A stretch of 64,000 nt of DNA, taken from assembly GCF_003144245.1 (NCBI RefSeq), contig NW_020289990.1, positions 186,001 through 250,000 on the forward strand. Reading direction: 5' to 3'. Position 1 is the stretch's first letter. The number at the start of each line of letters is the position of its first letter. Under the pieces are notes generated by a model. The model saw only the letters and a list, made by a program, of their open reading frames with translations. It made no database searches and was not told the origin of the DNA. Shown here piece by piece: positions 11,479-22,629 of this stretch. The stretch comes from Jaminaea rosea (lineage: Eukaryota; Basidiomycota; Exobasidiomycetes; Microstromatales). A program made the translations under genes and the position numbers.

Positions 11479-14315
11479 AAATCCATTACCGCAGCGCAAG
11501 CAGCCAATATAGTATCAGCTACCCGGAACATTGGGCTCTTCTCATCCCCACTGCTTCCAGACGTCTCCAGACCCAATGAATCCCATCCTTCAGCCACGAG
11601 GTCGAGCGACGATTTGCCTGCGAGACAGACGGCCAGCACGACGGGAAAGGTGCCTGGCTCGGGTAGCAGCGATGAGGAGGAAGGACCGACGCTATTGTCC
11701 CCCACAACGAGGGCTGTGACTCGGAACGCTTCGACGTGCGACGCACGACGGTTGGACGATGAAGCGCCTTCGCCTTCGAGGCTCGTAAGAGGGGCGAGGG
11801 TGGACGTAGGCGAGAGAAGCGTTGAGGTGAAAATCGGCAGCGAGGTGATATTCATCTCGTCCCTCTCAAGCTGCTGTTGTGCCTGCTCTCTCTCGGCCCC
11901 GCTAGTCTTGACCCGCCTCCTCTGCAGCCATCCTGTCGCAGCCTGAGCCGCCGCCACCGCCACTCCACCCACGGCAGAGGACGACGTCGAGGAGACGGCC
12001 GAGGCTGAAGAGGAGTTGGATGTAGAAGTCGTCATTGTGGGCGAAGCAGGTGAGGACTCAAATGTGTCTCGACTGGCGTTCCCAGGCGTGATGGTCGTGC
12101 GTCGCTCCTCCATGCTTCTGCCCTTGTTGGGAGGCAGGTACGAGGTCTGATGGCGATGGTGACGGTGACGATGTGGCTGTGCTTGAACATTGTCTTGGCC
12201 GCTGAAAGGAACGAATGTGACGCGCAAGTAGCGACGTGGTGCTCTTCGCCTGCGGTCGGCATCGCTCCCCAGCGGAATGAGCATAGTGAGAGCGTCTTCG
12301 GACACATCGTTGAGACCTAGCAATGCGGTAGGAGTACGCATGGGAGACGCGAGAGGAGGTGAGGAGACTGCTGATACCTTGGGAAACGCTGGGGGAGGGA
12401 CAGCGGGTGGCAGCCACAGACCCATCGACGTGGGAGCGGGCGCTTTAACCCGCATCGCCTTCATGCTTTGCTGTGGCATGATACCTAGACCCAACCCCTG
12501 CCTCCTCTGCGCCTTGCCCGCATTGAGGACCAGCTCCTCGTCACTAGCACTTCCTCTGCGGCCGTATGGCAGCTGCGGCGAAGCGAAAGGCGACGAGGCG
12601 GATGAGGGAGAGGAGGATGAGGCGCCGACGTGGCCTGAGATCTTGCGCTTGAGCCACTCCCCGAGCTTGCCGCCGCTGGTTGCAGTCCTTCTTTGCTGGC
12701 GAGATGAGGGAAACGGATCGAGGGACGTGGTAGCTGCGCGGGGTCGTAGCAAGTCTCGCTGCTCTGCCCCCTGTCTTTGGCGCTGCTGTTCTACCTCCTG
12801 CTCCTGCTCGTTCCATGTCCTCGATTGAGCCATGGCTGTAGGCGCGGGAAGTGGCGCTGTTGGTGAGATCGGTGAGAGAGGGCTGACTGGTTGTGGCTGA
12901 GCGGTGTTTTTCGACGCCGCCATGATTGTGTCGAGGGATGCGCCGCCTTGTCCTTTGTCATAGTCCTCCATGCTGCGCCGAGGCTCGTCCAACGATGCTC
13001 TTCTGCGATTGATAGCCTCCCCGCTGCTGGTGCCGATTGTGCCTGCATCAATGAGTCCCGAGGAGACGAGTGACTGAACGAGCTGCTGCTCCCTGTTTGA
13101 AAGCTCATCGTAGTGGTCGAGCGCACCGTACTTGAGCGCTGGGCGTGAACGCGTACGCCTGAGGGTAGAAGCAGGTGAAGGGTGGTCGACCGAAAGCCTC
13201 GAGCTGCTCAAGCTTTCAACACGTCGTGAGCTTGCGCGTCGACTTCCCAGGTCTGTCGAGTAAAGTACCCGCAGCGTCGACGGGTTGGCAAGTACGACGC
13301 CTGGCTTGGACAGTCCCTCCCGAAGAGATCGCAACTCAAAGTGTGCAAGACCAGAGAACGCTGCTGGTGGCTTGTGGTTGCTTGTGCTCGCAGCGCTGGA
13401 CGAGGAGAAGGCGTACTGAATCCTCGACATGGCAGCCTTGTCCGAGACGACAATGGTACGTGACGCTGCTGTCTCGTCGTCAGCGAGCAAGGGGGCGACG
13501 ATCCACTTGCGCTTAGCTTGTGTCGAGCGTGCTGACATCCATGCCGTCGAAGCCTCCTCTGGTGAAAGTGGTGAGCTTGCCGACGGAGCGAGAAGGGCTC
13601 CCTGCCAGTCATCGCGATTGCCGACATTGATCGAATGTGTACCCATCTCATCGACCGACATGAGGTCCAACACATGCATAGCGTCGTGTGGGCGTGGCTC
13701 CAGCGTGCTCCCTACAGACGAGCTCGCCGCCTGTTGACAGCACGTATCGCACTCGAGACTTGACCTCATCGACGGTGGAAGGAATGGTTGCGAGTTGGTC
13801 CACGACGTAGGGCCGAGCGAAGCAAAGCCTCCCAGGACTTGGTGAGGAGATGCGGCCGCAGGACGATCCCACATTGAGGTTGTATTAAAATGGTGGTCGA
13901 GCTGGGATGGTGGTGACAAGCTCTTCGGGTCCAGCATGACTTCGGAGGGCAGGATCTCGTTGGCGGCCAAGCAATTGGATCTGAGGTGAGCTACAAAGGT
14001 GTCTTCGGTTGTCGCAGCCTTTGACGGAGAGCGCCTCGTACGAAGCGGTGATCTACCGATGGACTTGATGCGAGGCGAGGCGGCCTTGCGGTCGGATGAC
14101 GACGACGACGACGCTGCTTGCTGAGCAGCCGCTACATCGAAGAGAGTAGATGGTCCTCCCAGATCAAGTCCTTCGAGATCCAGACGCAGACTCTGCTTGC
14201 GCTCGTCTCGAAAGATACGCGGTTCAGCCATATGATCGTGAGGCCCAGCCACTGCGGTTGGCCTCATCTTGGAACGAGCTTGAGTTGGGGTGGACGTTGA
14301 AGTCGTGTCGGCCAT
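11475..14315 (-). CDS. Large low-complexity protein of unknown function (946 aa)
   Basis: A single exon runs from the ATG at 14315. The protein is mostly Ser/Ala/Pro/Arg-rich and predicted disordered, with islands of order. These are an N-terminal acidic-hydrophobic block (LRLDLEGLDLGG), a basic helix (GEWLKRKISGHVG), a beta-like segment (RRYLRVTFVPFSG) and a hydrophobic C-terminal block (FPVVLAVCLAG, then FRVADTILAACAAVMDL). There is no signal peptide, and I recognise no domain family. Many Ser-Pro and Arg-x-x-Ser sites suggest a phosphorylated regulatory or scaffold protein, but that is only inference. Codon choice looks coding throughout, so the frame itself is well supported. Confidence 0.8.
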   Translation of the reverse strand: MADTTSTSTPTQARSKMRPTAVAGPHDHMAEPRIFRDERKQSLRLDLEGLDLGGPSTLFDVAAAQQAASSSSSSDRKAASPRIKSIGRSPLRTRRSPSKAATTEDTFVAHLRSNCLAANEILPSEVMLDPKSLSPPSQLDHHFNTTSMWDRPAAASPHQVLGGFASLGPTSWTNSQPFLPPSMRSSLECDTCCQQAASSSVGSTLEPRPHDAMHVLDLMSVDEMGTHSINVGNRDDWQGALLAPSASSPLSPEEASTAWMSARSTQAKRKWIVAPLLADDETAASRTIVVSDKAAMSRIQYAFSSSSAASTSNHKPPAAFSGLAHFELRSLREGLSKPGVVLANPSTLRVLYSTDLGSRRASSRRVESLSSSRLSVDHPSPASTLRRTRSRPALKYGALDHYDELSNREQQLVQSLVSSGLIDAGTIGTSSGEAINRRRASLDEPRRSMEDYDKGQGGASLDTIMAASKNTAQPQPVSPLSPISPTAPLPAPTAMAQSRTWNEQEQEVEQQRQRQGAEQRDLLRPRAATTSLDPFPSSRQQRRTATSGGKLGEWLKRKISGHVGASSSSPSSASSPFASPQLPYGRRGSASDEELVLNAGKAQRRQGLGLGIMPQQSMKAMRVKAPAPTSMGLWLPPAVPPPAFPKVSAVSSPPLASPMRTPTALLGLNDVSEDALTMLIPLGSDADRRRRAPRRYLRVTFVPFSGQDNVQAQPHRHRHHRHQTSYLPPNKGRSMEERRTTITPGNASRDTFESSPASPTMTTSTSNSSSASAVSSTSSSAVGGVAVAAAQAATGWLQRRRVKTSGAEREQAQQQLERDEMNITSLPIFTSTLLSPTSTLAPLTSLEGEGASSSNRRASHVEAFRVTALVVGDNSVGPSSSSLLPEPGTFPVVLAVCLAGKSSLDLVAEGWDSLGLETSGSSGDEKSPMFRVADTILAACAAVMDL

Positions 14316-16140
14316 CGCCTCCGCACAAGACTTCGATCAGTCGCCCAGCTCTTCACGAGATTTGCCGCTGCTCTAGGCGTAGGCTTGGGTTGAGATGGCG
14401 TCGATCAATGATCAGCCCTGGTCGGTATCAAGCTAGGCACACGACTGCAATTTGTTGCTAGCAAACGTGAGTTCAATGCAGCGGTCGGGTGACGATGAGG
14501 AAGGACGAGCGAGATGATGATAGTACGGAGGATAGGCGGTGATGATGATGGTGGTGGTGGTGGATGACGGTGGATGCCAGCGCTGAAGCCAACGAGCGGC
14601 GAGCAATGCCACCTGCTTGGGTCGATCAAATGACAGCGCCTGCCAGCTTCGTCAAGCTCAGTCTCTGAATTGCTCCCACGACAGAAGAGAGCGAGGCGCA
14701 AGAGTGTGGCTGATCGGTGGTGCGGTGTTGGCGTCCGACGGCTAGCTCAATGCTTATTGACTCGTCGCTGAAAACAGCCGCTTGTGCTGCTGCGACTCGT
14801 CCTAGCTGATCTGGGTTCGCTCACCGCACCAACAAGAATCCGCTCTAGAACGGATCTCTGACGGGGCCCGACGGGAGACCCTCTTCACACGGTCTTGCTC
14901 GCGGTCTTGCTCGAGTCAATGAGGTGGCTGAGCTTGACTGGCAAGCAGTGACGAGGACCGAAGGGCAATGACCGAACGAAAGGGGACAAAGGCTCGAGCT
15001 GAAGCGGCGATGAGGGCGGTGAGGGCAACGACGAGGACGGAGGCTCAATCCAGAGCGAGATGCGCCATTCTCGCGCTTGTGCTTGTCAAGGGCGCCGCTC
15101 GAAGTTGCAGCGGGCGACCTCGACCTGCTGAGTCTTGACCTTGTCCAGTTTGCCTTCTCTTTCGAAAGCTGGCAGCATGGCTGTGATACCGGAGTTGACA
15201 AGTCAAGCGCGAGGCGTGGGTACGCTGGGCATAGTGGGAGGGCGTAGTGTGGCTTGGAGAGGGTTCAGTGAAATTAGAGGGAGGCGTCGTGTGGTAGAAG
15301 GGCAGGACTGCGCAGCCTCGCAGCAGCAGCAGCGTCGTCGTCGTCGGACCCTGTTTCGGCAAAGCAGCCGCCAACGACAGGCAAAGCTTGGCCAAGCCAC
15401 CGTTTTTAGCAGCGAGCAGCGAGCATCTGGGCGTCGGCGAGGCGCGCTGAGGACGACCGACGAGCAGCAGAGCAAGCGCTGGGCGGCGCCGGCGGACGGT
15501 AGTATTGTTTGGTGGCTTGACAGCAGCGCCGCGGAGGGGCATGGAGAGAGAGGCACCACCATCATCATCATCACACGAAGGCGACGAAAGAAGGCTGCCG
15601 GCAGCAGCCACGCGTCCGCCGCGATGGCGACGTCGGCGACAACGGCGACGTATGTACTGTCTCGAACGCCACTCTACGCACATTTTTGCTGCTGGCAGAT
15701 TCAACATTTCAAAGCACGAGGTCACGCTTTCGCATCACCCCGCGCGCACACGAATGCGCTCGGTCGCTACGTCGCTCGTTCGACCGTCATTGTTTCAGCA
15801 CCGGTACGCCACCATGCGACCGTGAAGATGTGAACAGCAATTAGTGTCCCTCTGCTCGACCAGTCATCGGCCGTTACGCCGTAATCTTCATTGACCCTCG
15901 TCATCGGTAGCTAGTCAGACGCTGTGGCTGAAGCCAGGGCTGAGCTTTTCCAACGGGACCATGAACGGCCACTGCTGGGTTACGCCCCGTTCAGAGGCTA
16001 GATCTTTCTCCACTGTCAAGGCCGGCGATGCTGATGTCCACGACCATGGCCTCGCCAGCTGAATATGAATGTCCACTACCTCGATCTCCCTACCGGCTGA
16101 TTATCCAGAGCCCGTCGACCCCTGACCCGTCCCATGATGA

Positions 16141-16169
16141 GGTGAGCGCTCGACGGGTACGCGCTCACC
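16141..16169. repeat. Perfect inverted repeat (9-bp arms, 11-base loop)
   Basis: Arms GGTGAGCGC (16141-16149) and GCGCTCACC (16161-16169) are exact reverse complements. It lies alone in the gene-poor region. It could be a dimeric protein-binding site; the function is unknown. Confidence 0.7.
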
Positions 16170-16770
16170 GGGTACTTACGATTAGTCGGCGACGGGGCGG
16201 GGTGTCAATACCTCTGCGGGACCGATGGTAGCAAAGGGTCATGGCGTCAAGCCACACTTGAGGACGATGATCTGGGTTTTCGAAAGCCGGTTGCGGGCAG
16301 CAGTGGCTCAGGCGGAGGCTGGAATCGCTTTGCGATGTGGGAGGAAGGAGAAGACTTGTGACTGCAGGTGATCGTGGCAATGAGGTCGGACCCGTACCGT
16401 CACTACGCCACGAGGTAGATTCATAGACACCATGGCTTGAGTTGACCTGGCTGATTGGTCAACCTTGCGCTCGTAGGAGCAACGTCCGTTGGCGCTCGCG
16501 CTTTACTCGCTGCCCGATAATAGCGACGCATGCGCTTTCCTCTTACCGATCGGGCTCATAATGCCTTGGGTACCACTCGTTGTCCAAGCCATTGACTTCC
16601 GCCAGCCGCCATTTCGCTCTGCCATGCCTTCGTAACAAGTCGCTCGTTAGCTCCTATCCGGGCTCGCCCCGAATGGATCATCATTCCTGGCACGCACAGC
16701 CTCGTCATGAGACATGCACCCCTCTGATGTAGCGATGGGGCTTCAAGCTTGGTTCGCCGACCCTGTCTGG

Positions 16771-16802
16771 CTTTGATCATTCGCGACTTTGGTCATTCGT
16801 GA
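16771..16802 (+). repeat. 16-bp tandem duplication
   Basis: CTTTGATCATTCGCGA is followed directly by CTTTGGTCATTCGTGA, 14 of 16 positions identical. It lies about 0.8 kb upstream of the protease gene. Confidence 0.8.
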
Positions 16803-17486
16803 CGCTTGCCGTCTTGATCGTAAGACGTGGTCCCTGCCATCCTTCAAGCAGGACGAGCACGGTGCAATGTCGTCACTTTGTGTGTTGATTGGCCGTTGAA
16901 CAGCCCGCCGGCCAACTCTATTCAAGTCGAAGCGAAGGCGAGCGACAGGAGCACCGCCGCAATTGCCGCCGCTTCACCGCCTTCTCCCGCTGTAGCTCGC
17001 TCGGCCCGTGGGGCTCAGTCAACGTCAAGTCACGGCGGACGACGTTGCACGCGCCAACCGTCTGCAATGAGCATAAATTAAGTCGGCTCAGAGTCAGGGG
17101 CGCTCGTGAGATGTGAGAGCGCGTCCAGTGAGGGAGGAGCTGGAGATAGAGTTGGCCCATTGGGTCCGGTATCTCCAGGTGGAGCGTGCGTGCGTTCCCT
17201 CACACACACAAAAGTGCACAGACGCACACACTCACCGCACACACTCAACTGACAGTCAGCAAGCTAGCTTCCCGCCGACGGCTCAGCTTCGTTGCTCACC
17301 TCGCCTCCGTCGCCGGCACCCACGCATCCACCAACAGAATGACTCAGGGGCACGCCTCGTCGACGCTCGTCCCTCGGTGTCCAACGTTAAAGCTTGTCCG
17401 TTCATCTCTCGATGAGGCGGTGCTTGCACCCCTTCCCTCTTGCTCACTCCACCGTATCCTCGACCACCACCCCCGATTCTAGTCTG

Positions 17487-17492
17487 TATAAA
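17487..17492 (+). promoter_or_regulatory. TATA box of the aspartic protease gene
   Basis: TATAAA lies 74 bases before the ATG at 17561 but only 23 before an upstream in-frame ATG at 17510. A transcript starting about 30 bases downstream of this box would begin after 17510, which favours 17561 as the start codon. Confidence 0.65.
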
Positions 17493-17560
17493 GACGTCGT
17501 ACGCCCACGATGAGCCTTTTCACCTCCTGCCTCAACAGTCTCCACCCTAATCACAGCAAA

Positions 17561-18883
17561 ATGGCCTCCTCCCCGATCACACTCAGCAAGAACACTAAGC
17601 ACCTCCACTCGTCGGACGGCAAGACCGTCGACTTTGCCAAGCTCAATGGCCATCTCAAGCTCGTAGCCCACAAGTACCAACGCTGCCTCTCCGCCTACGA
17701 GAGCAACGTCGGCAAGAAGCACCCTCGTCACCATGCGGGCGAGGGCGGCAGCATGCTCATCAAGGGGGCGGGTGATGTGAGCCTCGAAGATGAACAGAAC
17801 GAGCTCTGGACTGGTCCTATCAGCTTTGGTGGACAGACGTTTAAGATCGATTTTGATACCGGTGCGTGGCACGTCTCACGCAGAGCTCGTGGTGCGAGTC
17901 TTCTGCCTCTGACCAAGTCCCCTTCTCCTACTCGTCTGACCCTCATCCACAGGCTCGAGCGACACCCTCGTCAATAAGGACGCCTACAAGCCAGGCAAGA
18001 CGGCTACGCAGACGAACAAGACTTTCTCCACCGCCTACGGCGACGGGACGAAGGCTCAAGGCCACGTCTACCTCGACACGCTCGAGATTGGCGGGCTTCC
18101 AGCAGTCAAGGATGTAGCCATCGGTCTCTCCACCACGACGTTCATCAACAGCGCGCAGGAGGGAGGCAGCCAAGGGATCAGCGGCATGGCTTTCCCGAGC
18201 TTGGCTACGTTCGGATCCAAGTATCCTCCCTACTTCGACTCGCTCATGAAGGCCAACGTGCTCAAGCAGCCCCTCTTCAGCTTCTTTTTCGCAGAGACGG
18301 TGAGCGGCGACTGGATGGTTGTGATGCTCGAGGGATCGTGATTGACCTTTCGCCGCCCGCACCATCTCCTCCTTCTCTTGCTCTTACGCAGGGCTCCGAG
18401 CTCACTCTCGGCCAGATCTCGTCCAAGGCTACCGGCACCCCTCACTGGGTTCCCGTCGACTCTTCGCAGGGCTTTTGGACGCTCGAGCAGACGAGCGTGA
18501 ACGGCATCCAAATCAACGCTATCGGCGACACGGGAACAACGCTCATCATCGGCTCTCCCTCTCAGGTCCAGCAGCTCTTCGACTCTCTCGACGGCGTCAA
18601 GGCGCAGAACGAGGGTGGGGCTACGTACGGCGTCCTCACGGGCGACACGGTGCCCAAGATCACATTTGAGCTGGCGGGCAAGCAGGTCACCCTCTCTGAC
18701 GAGAGTGCCGTCTTTGGTGATGATGGAAATGGGAACAAGGTGCTGTCCATCGTTGGGCAGGACATTGGTCTAGATGGCTGGATCCTCGGGGATGCGATGC
18801 TCCGTAACTTTGTGAGCGTGTGGGACCGTGGCTCGAACAGATTCGGAGTGGCCGATCTCGCTGGGGGCTCGGCGGCCAAGTAA
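17561..18883 (+). CDS. Pepsin-family (A1) aspartic protease without signal peptide
   Basis: Three exons (17561-17861, 17953-18299, 18392-18883) join in frame to 379 residues. An in-frame ATG at 17510 would add 17. Both catalytic motifs are intact: DTGSSD (Asp99, split by intron 1) and GDTGTTL (Asp262). The flap sequence AYGDGTKAQG keeps its Tyr, and WILGDAMLRNFVSVWD is the conserved C-terminal block. The N-terminal 75 residues are hydrophilic, with Lys and His. No secretion signal is visible, which is odd because fungal A1 proteases are nearly always secreted or vacuolar. Either an upstream exon is missing from my model or the enzyme is exported or used differently. Substrates cannot be deduced. 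Confidence 0.88.
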
Positions 18884-19225
18884 AGAAGGGTACCGGCCAG
18901 AGAGAAGAAGCAACTTGTCATGAAGTCATGAGCACCAACACCACGAAGATCACACCAAGATCACGAAGAGAAATGAAATCACCTAACGTCTTTCAGAGTG
19001 CCTGATTGAAGTGTTGGTTGAGAGAAGCAGACGCAGCTCCGTCCGCCGTCCGTATCGCTGATTCAGCCAAATCGTCCGAGCGGGGGTGGAGGCAGCGGCG
19101 AGTGGAAAGCGTCGTCTCGGAAGGCGGCGTGGATAACAACCGTCCTTTCGTATCTTGCAATCAGACTCACTGTCCGCCCACCCTCAGGCTGTCCATCGAC
19201 GGCCCCCTGGCATCCTTCGCTCTCG
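18884..19225. other. Short intergenic region
   Basis: These 342 bases lie between two co-directional genes. They should hold the protease 3-prime UTR and the promoter of the MoCF-domain gene. No motif stands out. Confidence 0.5.
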
Positions 19226-20506
19226 ATGCTACCGCGCTCCATTCCACGACTACGCCTCATCTCCAATCATCTGAGCAGCTTCGCCAGCCCCGCCTCTTGT
19301 CCCACCCCTTCCTTCGCCCTCGCGCATCGCAGCATGTCCACCTCTAAGCCTACGGGCGCCTCACAGTCCACTAACAGTGGCTCTGGCGGTCAATCTCAAC
19401 CTCTCTCCAAGGAGACTCCGAAATTCCCGCGCAGCGACCCTAGCAAATACAATCAGCCTCTTGGTCCAGGCAAGTTTGTCAATACGGCTGGCTGTCTCAT
19501 CATCGGCGACGAGGTGCTCAATGGCAAGACGAAGGACTCCAACTCGAACTATCTCGCGAAGTGGTGCTTCGATCTTGGGATCGAGCTCAAGAGAATTGAG
19601 GTCATTGCGGACGACGAGCAGGAGATTGGCGAAGCCGTCACCCGTTTTGCGAAGAACTACGACTTTGTAGTCACTTCAGGGGGCATGTGAGTGGGGCCAG
19701 AGAGCTCGAAGGCATCGCGCGACTTTGCAGACTGATCATCACTGCCTTTCATACCCCTTGCCCGCAGCGGCCCCACGCCGGACGACATCACGTACGAGTC
19801 GCAAGGCAAAGCTTTCAATTGCCTGCCCCTCGAGTACCATGACGAGACGCTGCGCCGTATGGAAGCCCATCAGAAGACTCGCAGCTACTCGCACGAGCAG
19901 ACGGAGGAGATGCTGACTGCGAGGAAGAGGATGGCCCTCTTCCCCTCTGGCGGTGATCAGGGTGGGGTAGACGTCATCTTCCCTTGTGAGGAGTTGTGGG
20001 TGCCGGTGGTGAGGATGCAGGGGAGGGTGCACATTCTACCGGGCGTGTGAGTACTGACGGCGAGGGTAAGAGGGCCTGAATACTGACAGACTGCTCCTCT
20101 ATCTTCGCTGCCAGCCCGCGCCTTTTCGAAGCCCTCCTCAATGGCCTGGAGGCATACGTCCCACTCGATCCTAACAAGCCCAAGCCCCACCGTATCCTGG
20201 TCCACACCAAGGTGAGCGCGCGCGATACCAGTTATGGATCAACTCAATTATCTGACGCATTCATCCTTGCTGATCCCCTCCTCCCGCGCACAGATGCCCG
20301 AATCCTCCATTTCTCCCTTCCTGCAACGCCTGACAGACAAGTGCAAGCCCCTCGACATCAAGGTGGGCTCGTACCCCAAGTTTGGCTCTGGAGTAGATGT
20401 CTCTGTCATCGGCTTTGATGTGGCCAAGCTGGAGGAGATTGCCAAGGAAGTCGAGAAGGAGGTCGACGGGAAGGTCGTGGCTAGCGAGCAGTTGGGCAAG
20501 AAGTAG
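19226..20506 (+). CDS. MoCF/CinA-type molybdopterin-binding-domain protein
   Basis: Four exons (19226-19686, 19768-20046, 20115-20211, 20294-20506) join in frame to 349 residues. The domain opens with a GCLIIGDEVLNGKTKDSN-like block, followed by the hallmark TSGGIGPTPDD (created by the first splice) and HILPGVPRLFE. These are the MoCF_biosynth signatures found in MoaB/Mog, CinA and the N-terminal half of animal FLAD1. No PAPS-reductase-like second domain is fused, so this is not a full FAD synthase. In CinA and FLAD1 relatives the domain has nucleotide pyrophosphohydrolase activity, and that role is possible here. The N-terminus (Arg/Ser/Leu-rich, no acids until after residue 40) resembles a mitochondrial presequence, and a second Met at 37 could give a cytosolic form. 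Confidence 0.88.
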
Positions 20507-20877
20507 GCGTGCGAGAGAGAGAGAGGCGGATGAATGTAGCCGCGATGTTCCAATAGATTTGATTCGACTCTGAGAGCGACTGTAACGAGCCTGTGCACTT
20601 TGAACGGTACTCGAAGCTCTCAACCTGCTCACCGTGGCATGGTAGCCTGCTCCTCGGTCCTCGTAGTCGACGCCGCCTCAAAGCTCTTTGCCGCTCCCGC
20701 CTGGCCGCCAGTCCGCGCGGGCCGGCGAGGTCGCGGTGTGCCTTGGCCCCGCCTCCCGCCTCCCGCCTCCGCCTCTTGCGCCGCCTTCTCGAAGATTTTG
20801 GAGTCGGTCAAGGCGGCTTTGAAAGCACGCGCAGCATCTTCCTCCTCGTCACCAACACTGGGATTCCACTGACCAGC

Positions 20878-22629
20878 ATGCCGCCGCCCACGATATTGAG
20901 AGCAACCTCAACGGCAGCATCAGCGGCTACAACACTGCTCGCTGGCCTCACTGCAGGGCCGGCCAACCAGGCGCCGCGCTCACGGCCTGGACCTTCGACT
21001 TCGACTGGTCGATGCTTGTCCACCCGCATCTCACACGACAGCAACACGATCTCCTCACCATCATCATCGCGGCTCAGAAGGACCACGTCAGCTCCTCAAC
21101 CTTCTCACAGACGTAGCTTCCACTCCACTCCGTCCAGTCGCGCATCAGTAAAAGACCCTTACGCCACCCTCGGCGTGCCACGCTCCGCCTCATCAAAGGA
21201 CATCAAATCCGCCTACTACCAGCTGGCAAAGAAGCACCACCCGGACACCAACCCGGACAAATCCGACAAGGCGAAAGAGAAGTTCGTTGAGATTCAGACA
21301 GCGTATGACATTCTCAGCGACGAAGGCAAGAAGAAGGCCTTTGATCAGTATGGGACTACGGATGGGAGCAGCGGGTTCGATCCGTTCGGAGGAGGCGGTG
21401 GGGGTGGCAGTCCATTCGGCGGAGGATTCGGAGGCTTCGCTGGCTTCGGTGGTGGACCGCAGGGTGGCATGGGAGGCAATCCGTCAGACATCTTCGAGTC
21501 GCTCTTCGGCGCCTTTGGCGGCGGAGGAGGCGCTGGAGGAGCTCGTGCTCGAGGCGCAGGCTTTGCTGGCGAGACTCGCGGCGATGACCTCGAGACCTCT
21601 GTGACAGTGTCTTTCGAGGAGGCTTGCCTGGGCGCCTCGCGCAGTATTACGGTCCACCCTGTCGAGCGCTGCGGCACCTGCTCTGGGGATGGGTTGCGCA
21701 AGGGAGCTCGCAAGTCAACCTGCACAGTCTGCAATGGTACGGGAACGCGTACCTTTGTCATCCAGTCCGGATTCCAGATGGCGTCCACCTGCCCCGCATG
21801 CGGAGGCGCTGGATCTACAGTCGCGCCGGGCGATGCCTGCGGGGATTGTGAGGGGGTAGGCCGAGTGAGGGGAAGGAAGACGGTACAGGTCAAGATCCCT
21901 CCCGGCGTAGATGACGGAGCCAAGATTAGGCTGGAGGGGGCGGGCGATGCGCCACTGGAAGGCAAGGGGCCGGCTGGTAGTCTCTACGTGCGCATTCACG
22001 TACGCAAGAGCAACGTCTGGCGTCGCCAGGGGGCCAACCTGCACTACGCGGCCAAGGTACCCATCCATGTTGCTCTGCTCGGCGGGCGAGTCAGGGTACC
22101 TACACTCGAGGGAGACGTAGAGGTACGCGTGCCCCCTGGTACACAGGTTGGGGACGAGATGCTCCTTCGCGGGCGTGGTGTGGCGAATCTGCTCAGCAGG
22201 AGGAGTGGCAATGACAAGGGAGACCTACTTGTTGGATTCGAGGTGGCCATCCCCAGGAGCTTGACGAAGAGGCAAAAGGAGATTCTGCAAATGTATGCAG
22301 ACGATGTCGAAGGCAGGACGACCCAGACGACAACGGCGCCGCCACCGCAGCAGCCACCACCAGCGTCATCTTCGCCGAGTTCGAGCAACAGCGAGACGGC
22401 GGGTAAGAAGGGCAAGGCCTCGACGACGTCAACTAAGTCTGGCGAGGAGGGCAACAACAAGGCATCCCCGGCCTCGTCAACGGACTCAACAGCATCGAAG
22501 GGTACGTCTCCGGATCAGAGCGCCAGTGATGGATCGGCAGGCAGCGGCGGCAGGGGCCAGGAGGGAGGAGGAGGAGGAGGTAGCGGCCTCCTCGGCGGCT
22601 TTTGGAAGAAGCTCATGGGTCGAGAGTGA
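20878..22629 (+). CDS. MDJ1: Mitochondrial Hsp40 co-chaperone Mdj1
   Basis: A frame of 583 residues runs from the only in-frame ATG. Residues 1-90 are Ser/Arg/Thr-rich without acidic clusters, as in mitochondrial presequences, ending near RRSFHSTP. The J domain (about 93-160) carries the HPD tripeptide that stimulates Hsp70 ATPase. A Gly/Phe-rich linker follows, then a type-I zinc region with four CxxCxGxG-like repeats ([32 protein letters not shown]). The DnaJ C-terminal substrate-binding domain comes next, and a Ser/Thr/Lys/Pro tail ends [10 protein letters not shown]. It should work with mitochondrial Ssc1 in matrix folding. The stop sits in a GTGAGC donor-like site, and a coding-looking exon lies downstream (22809-22981), so the C-terminus may be longer in some transcripts. 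Confidence 0.93.
   Translation: MPPPTILRATSTAASAATTLLAGLTAGPANQAPRSRPGPSTSTGRCLSTRISHDSNTISSPSSSRLRRTTSAPQPSHRRSFHSTPSSRASVKDPYATLGVPRSASSKDIKSAYYQLAKKHHPDTNPDKSDKAKEKFVEIQTAYDILSDEGKKKAFDQYGTTDGSSGFDPFGGGGGGGSPFGGGFGGFAGFGGGPQGGMGGNPSDIFESLFGAFGGGGGAGGARARGAGFAGETRGDDLETSVTVSFEEACLGASRSITVHPVERCGTCSGDGLRKGARKSTCTVCNGTGTRTFVIQSGFQMASTCPACGGAGSTVAPGDACGDCEGVGRVRGRKTVQVKIPPGVDDGAKIRLEGAGDAPLEGKGPAGSLYVRIHVRKSNVWRRQGANLHYAAKVPIHVALLGGRVRVPTLEGDVEVRVPPGTQVGDEMLLRGRGVANLLSRRSGNDKGDLLVGFEVAIPRSLTKRQKEILQMYADDVEGRTTQTTTAPPPQQPPPASSSPSSSNSETAGKKGKASTTSTKSGEEGNNKASPASSTDSTASKGTSPDQSASDGSAGSGGRGQEGGGGGGSGLLGGFWKKLMGRE

Larger units (their letters stand above)
14316..17509. other. Large gene-poor region, divergent upstream
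   Basis: This 3.2-kb region lies between two outward-facing genes. The open frames on both strands near 15.0-15.8 kb overlap each other and are Arg/Ser/Ala-rich, so they look like GC-driven chance frames. Visible structure includes a GATGGT-type microsatellite near 14541-14575, a 9-bp-stem inverted repeat at 16141, a 16-bp tandem duplication at 16771, and a CA-rich tract at 17200-17246. A short minus-strand frame at 15086-15178 has coding-like codons. A non-coding RNA gene is possible but not shown. Confidence 0.5.

Noticed and set aside
15045-15833. Two long overlapping frames on opposite strands (about 226 and 232 codons)
   Set aside because: Both are Arg/Ser/Ala-rich with no conserved-looking block and overlap almost completely, which is typical of chance frames in GC-rich DNA.
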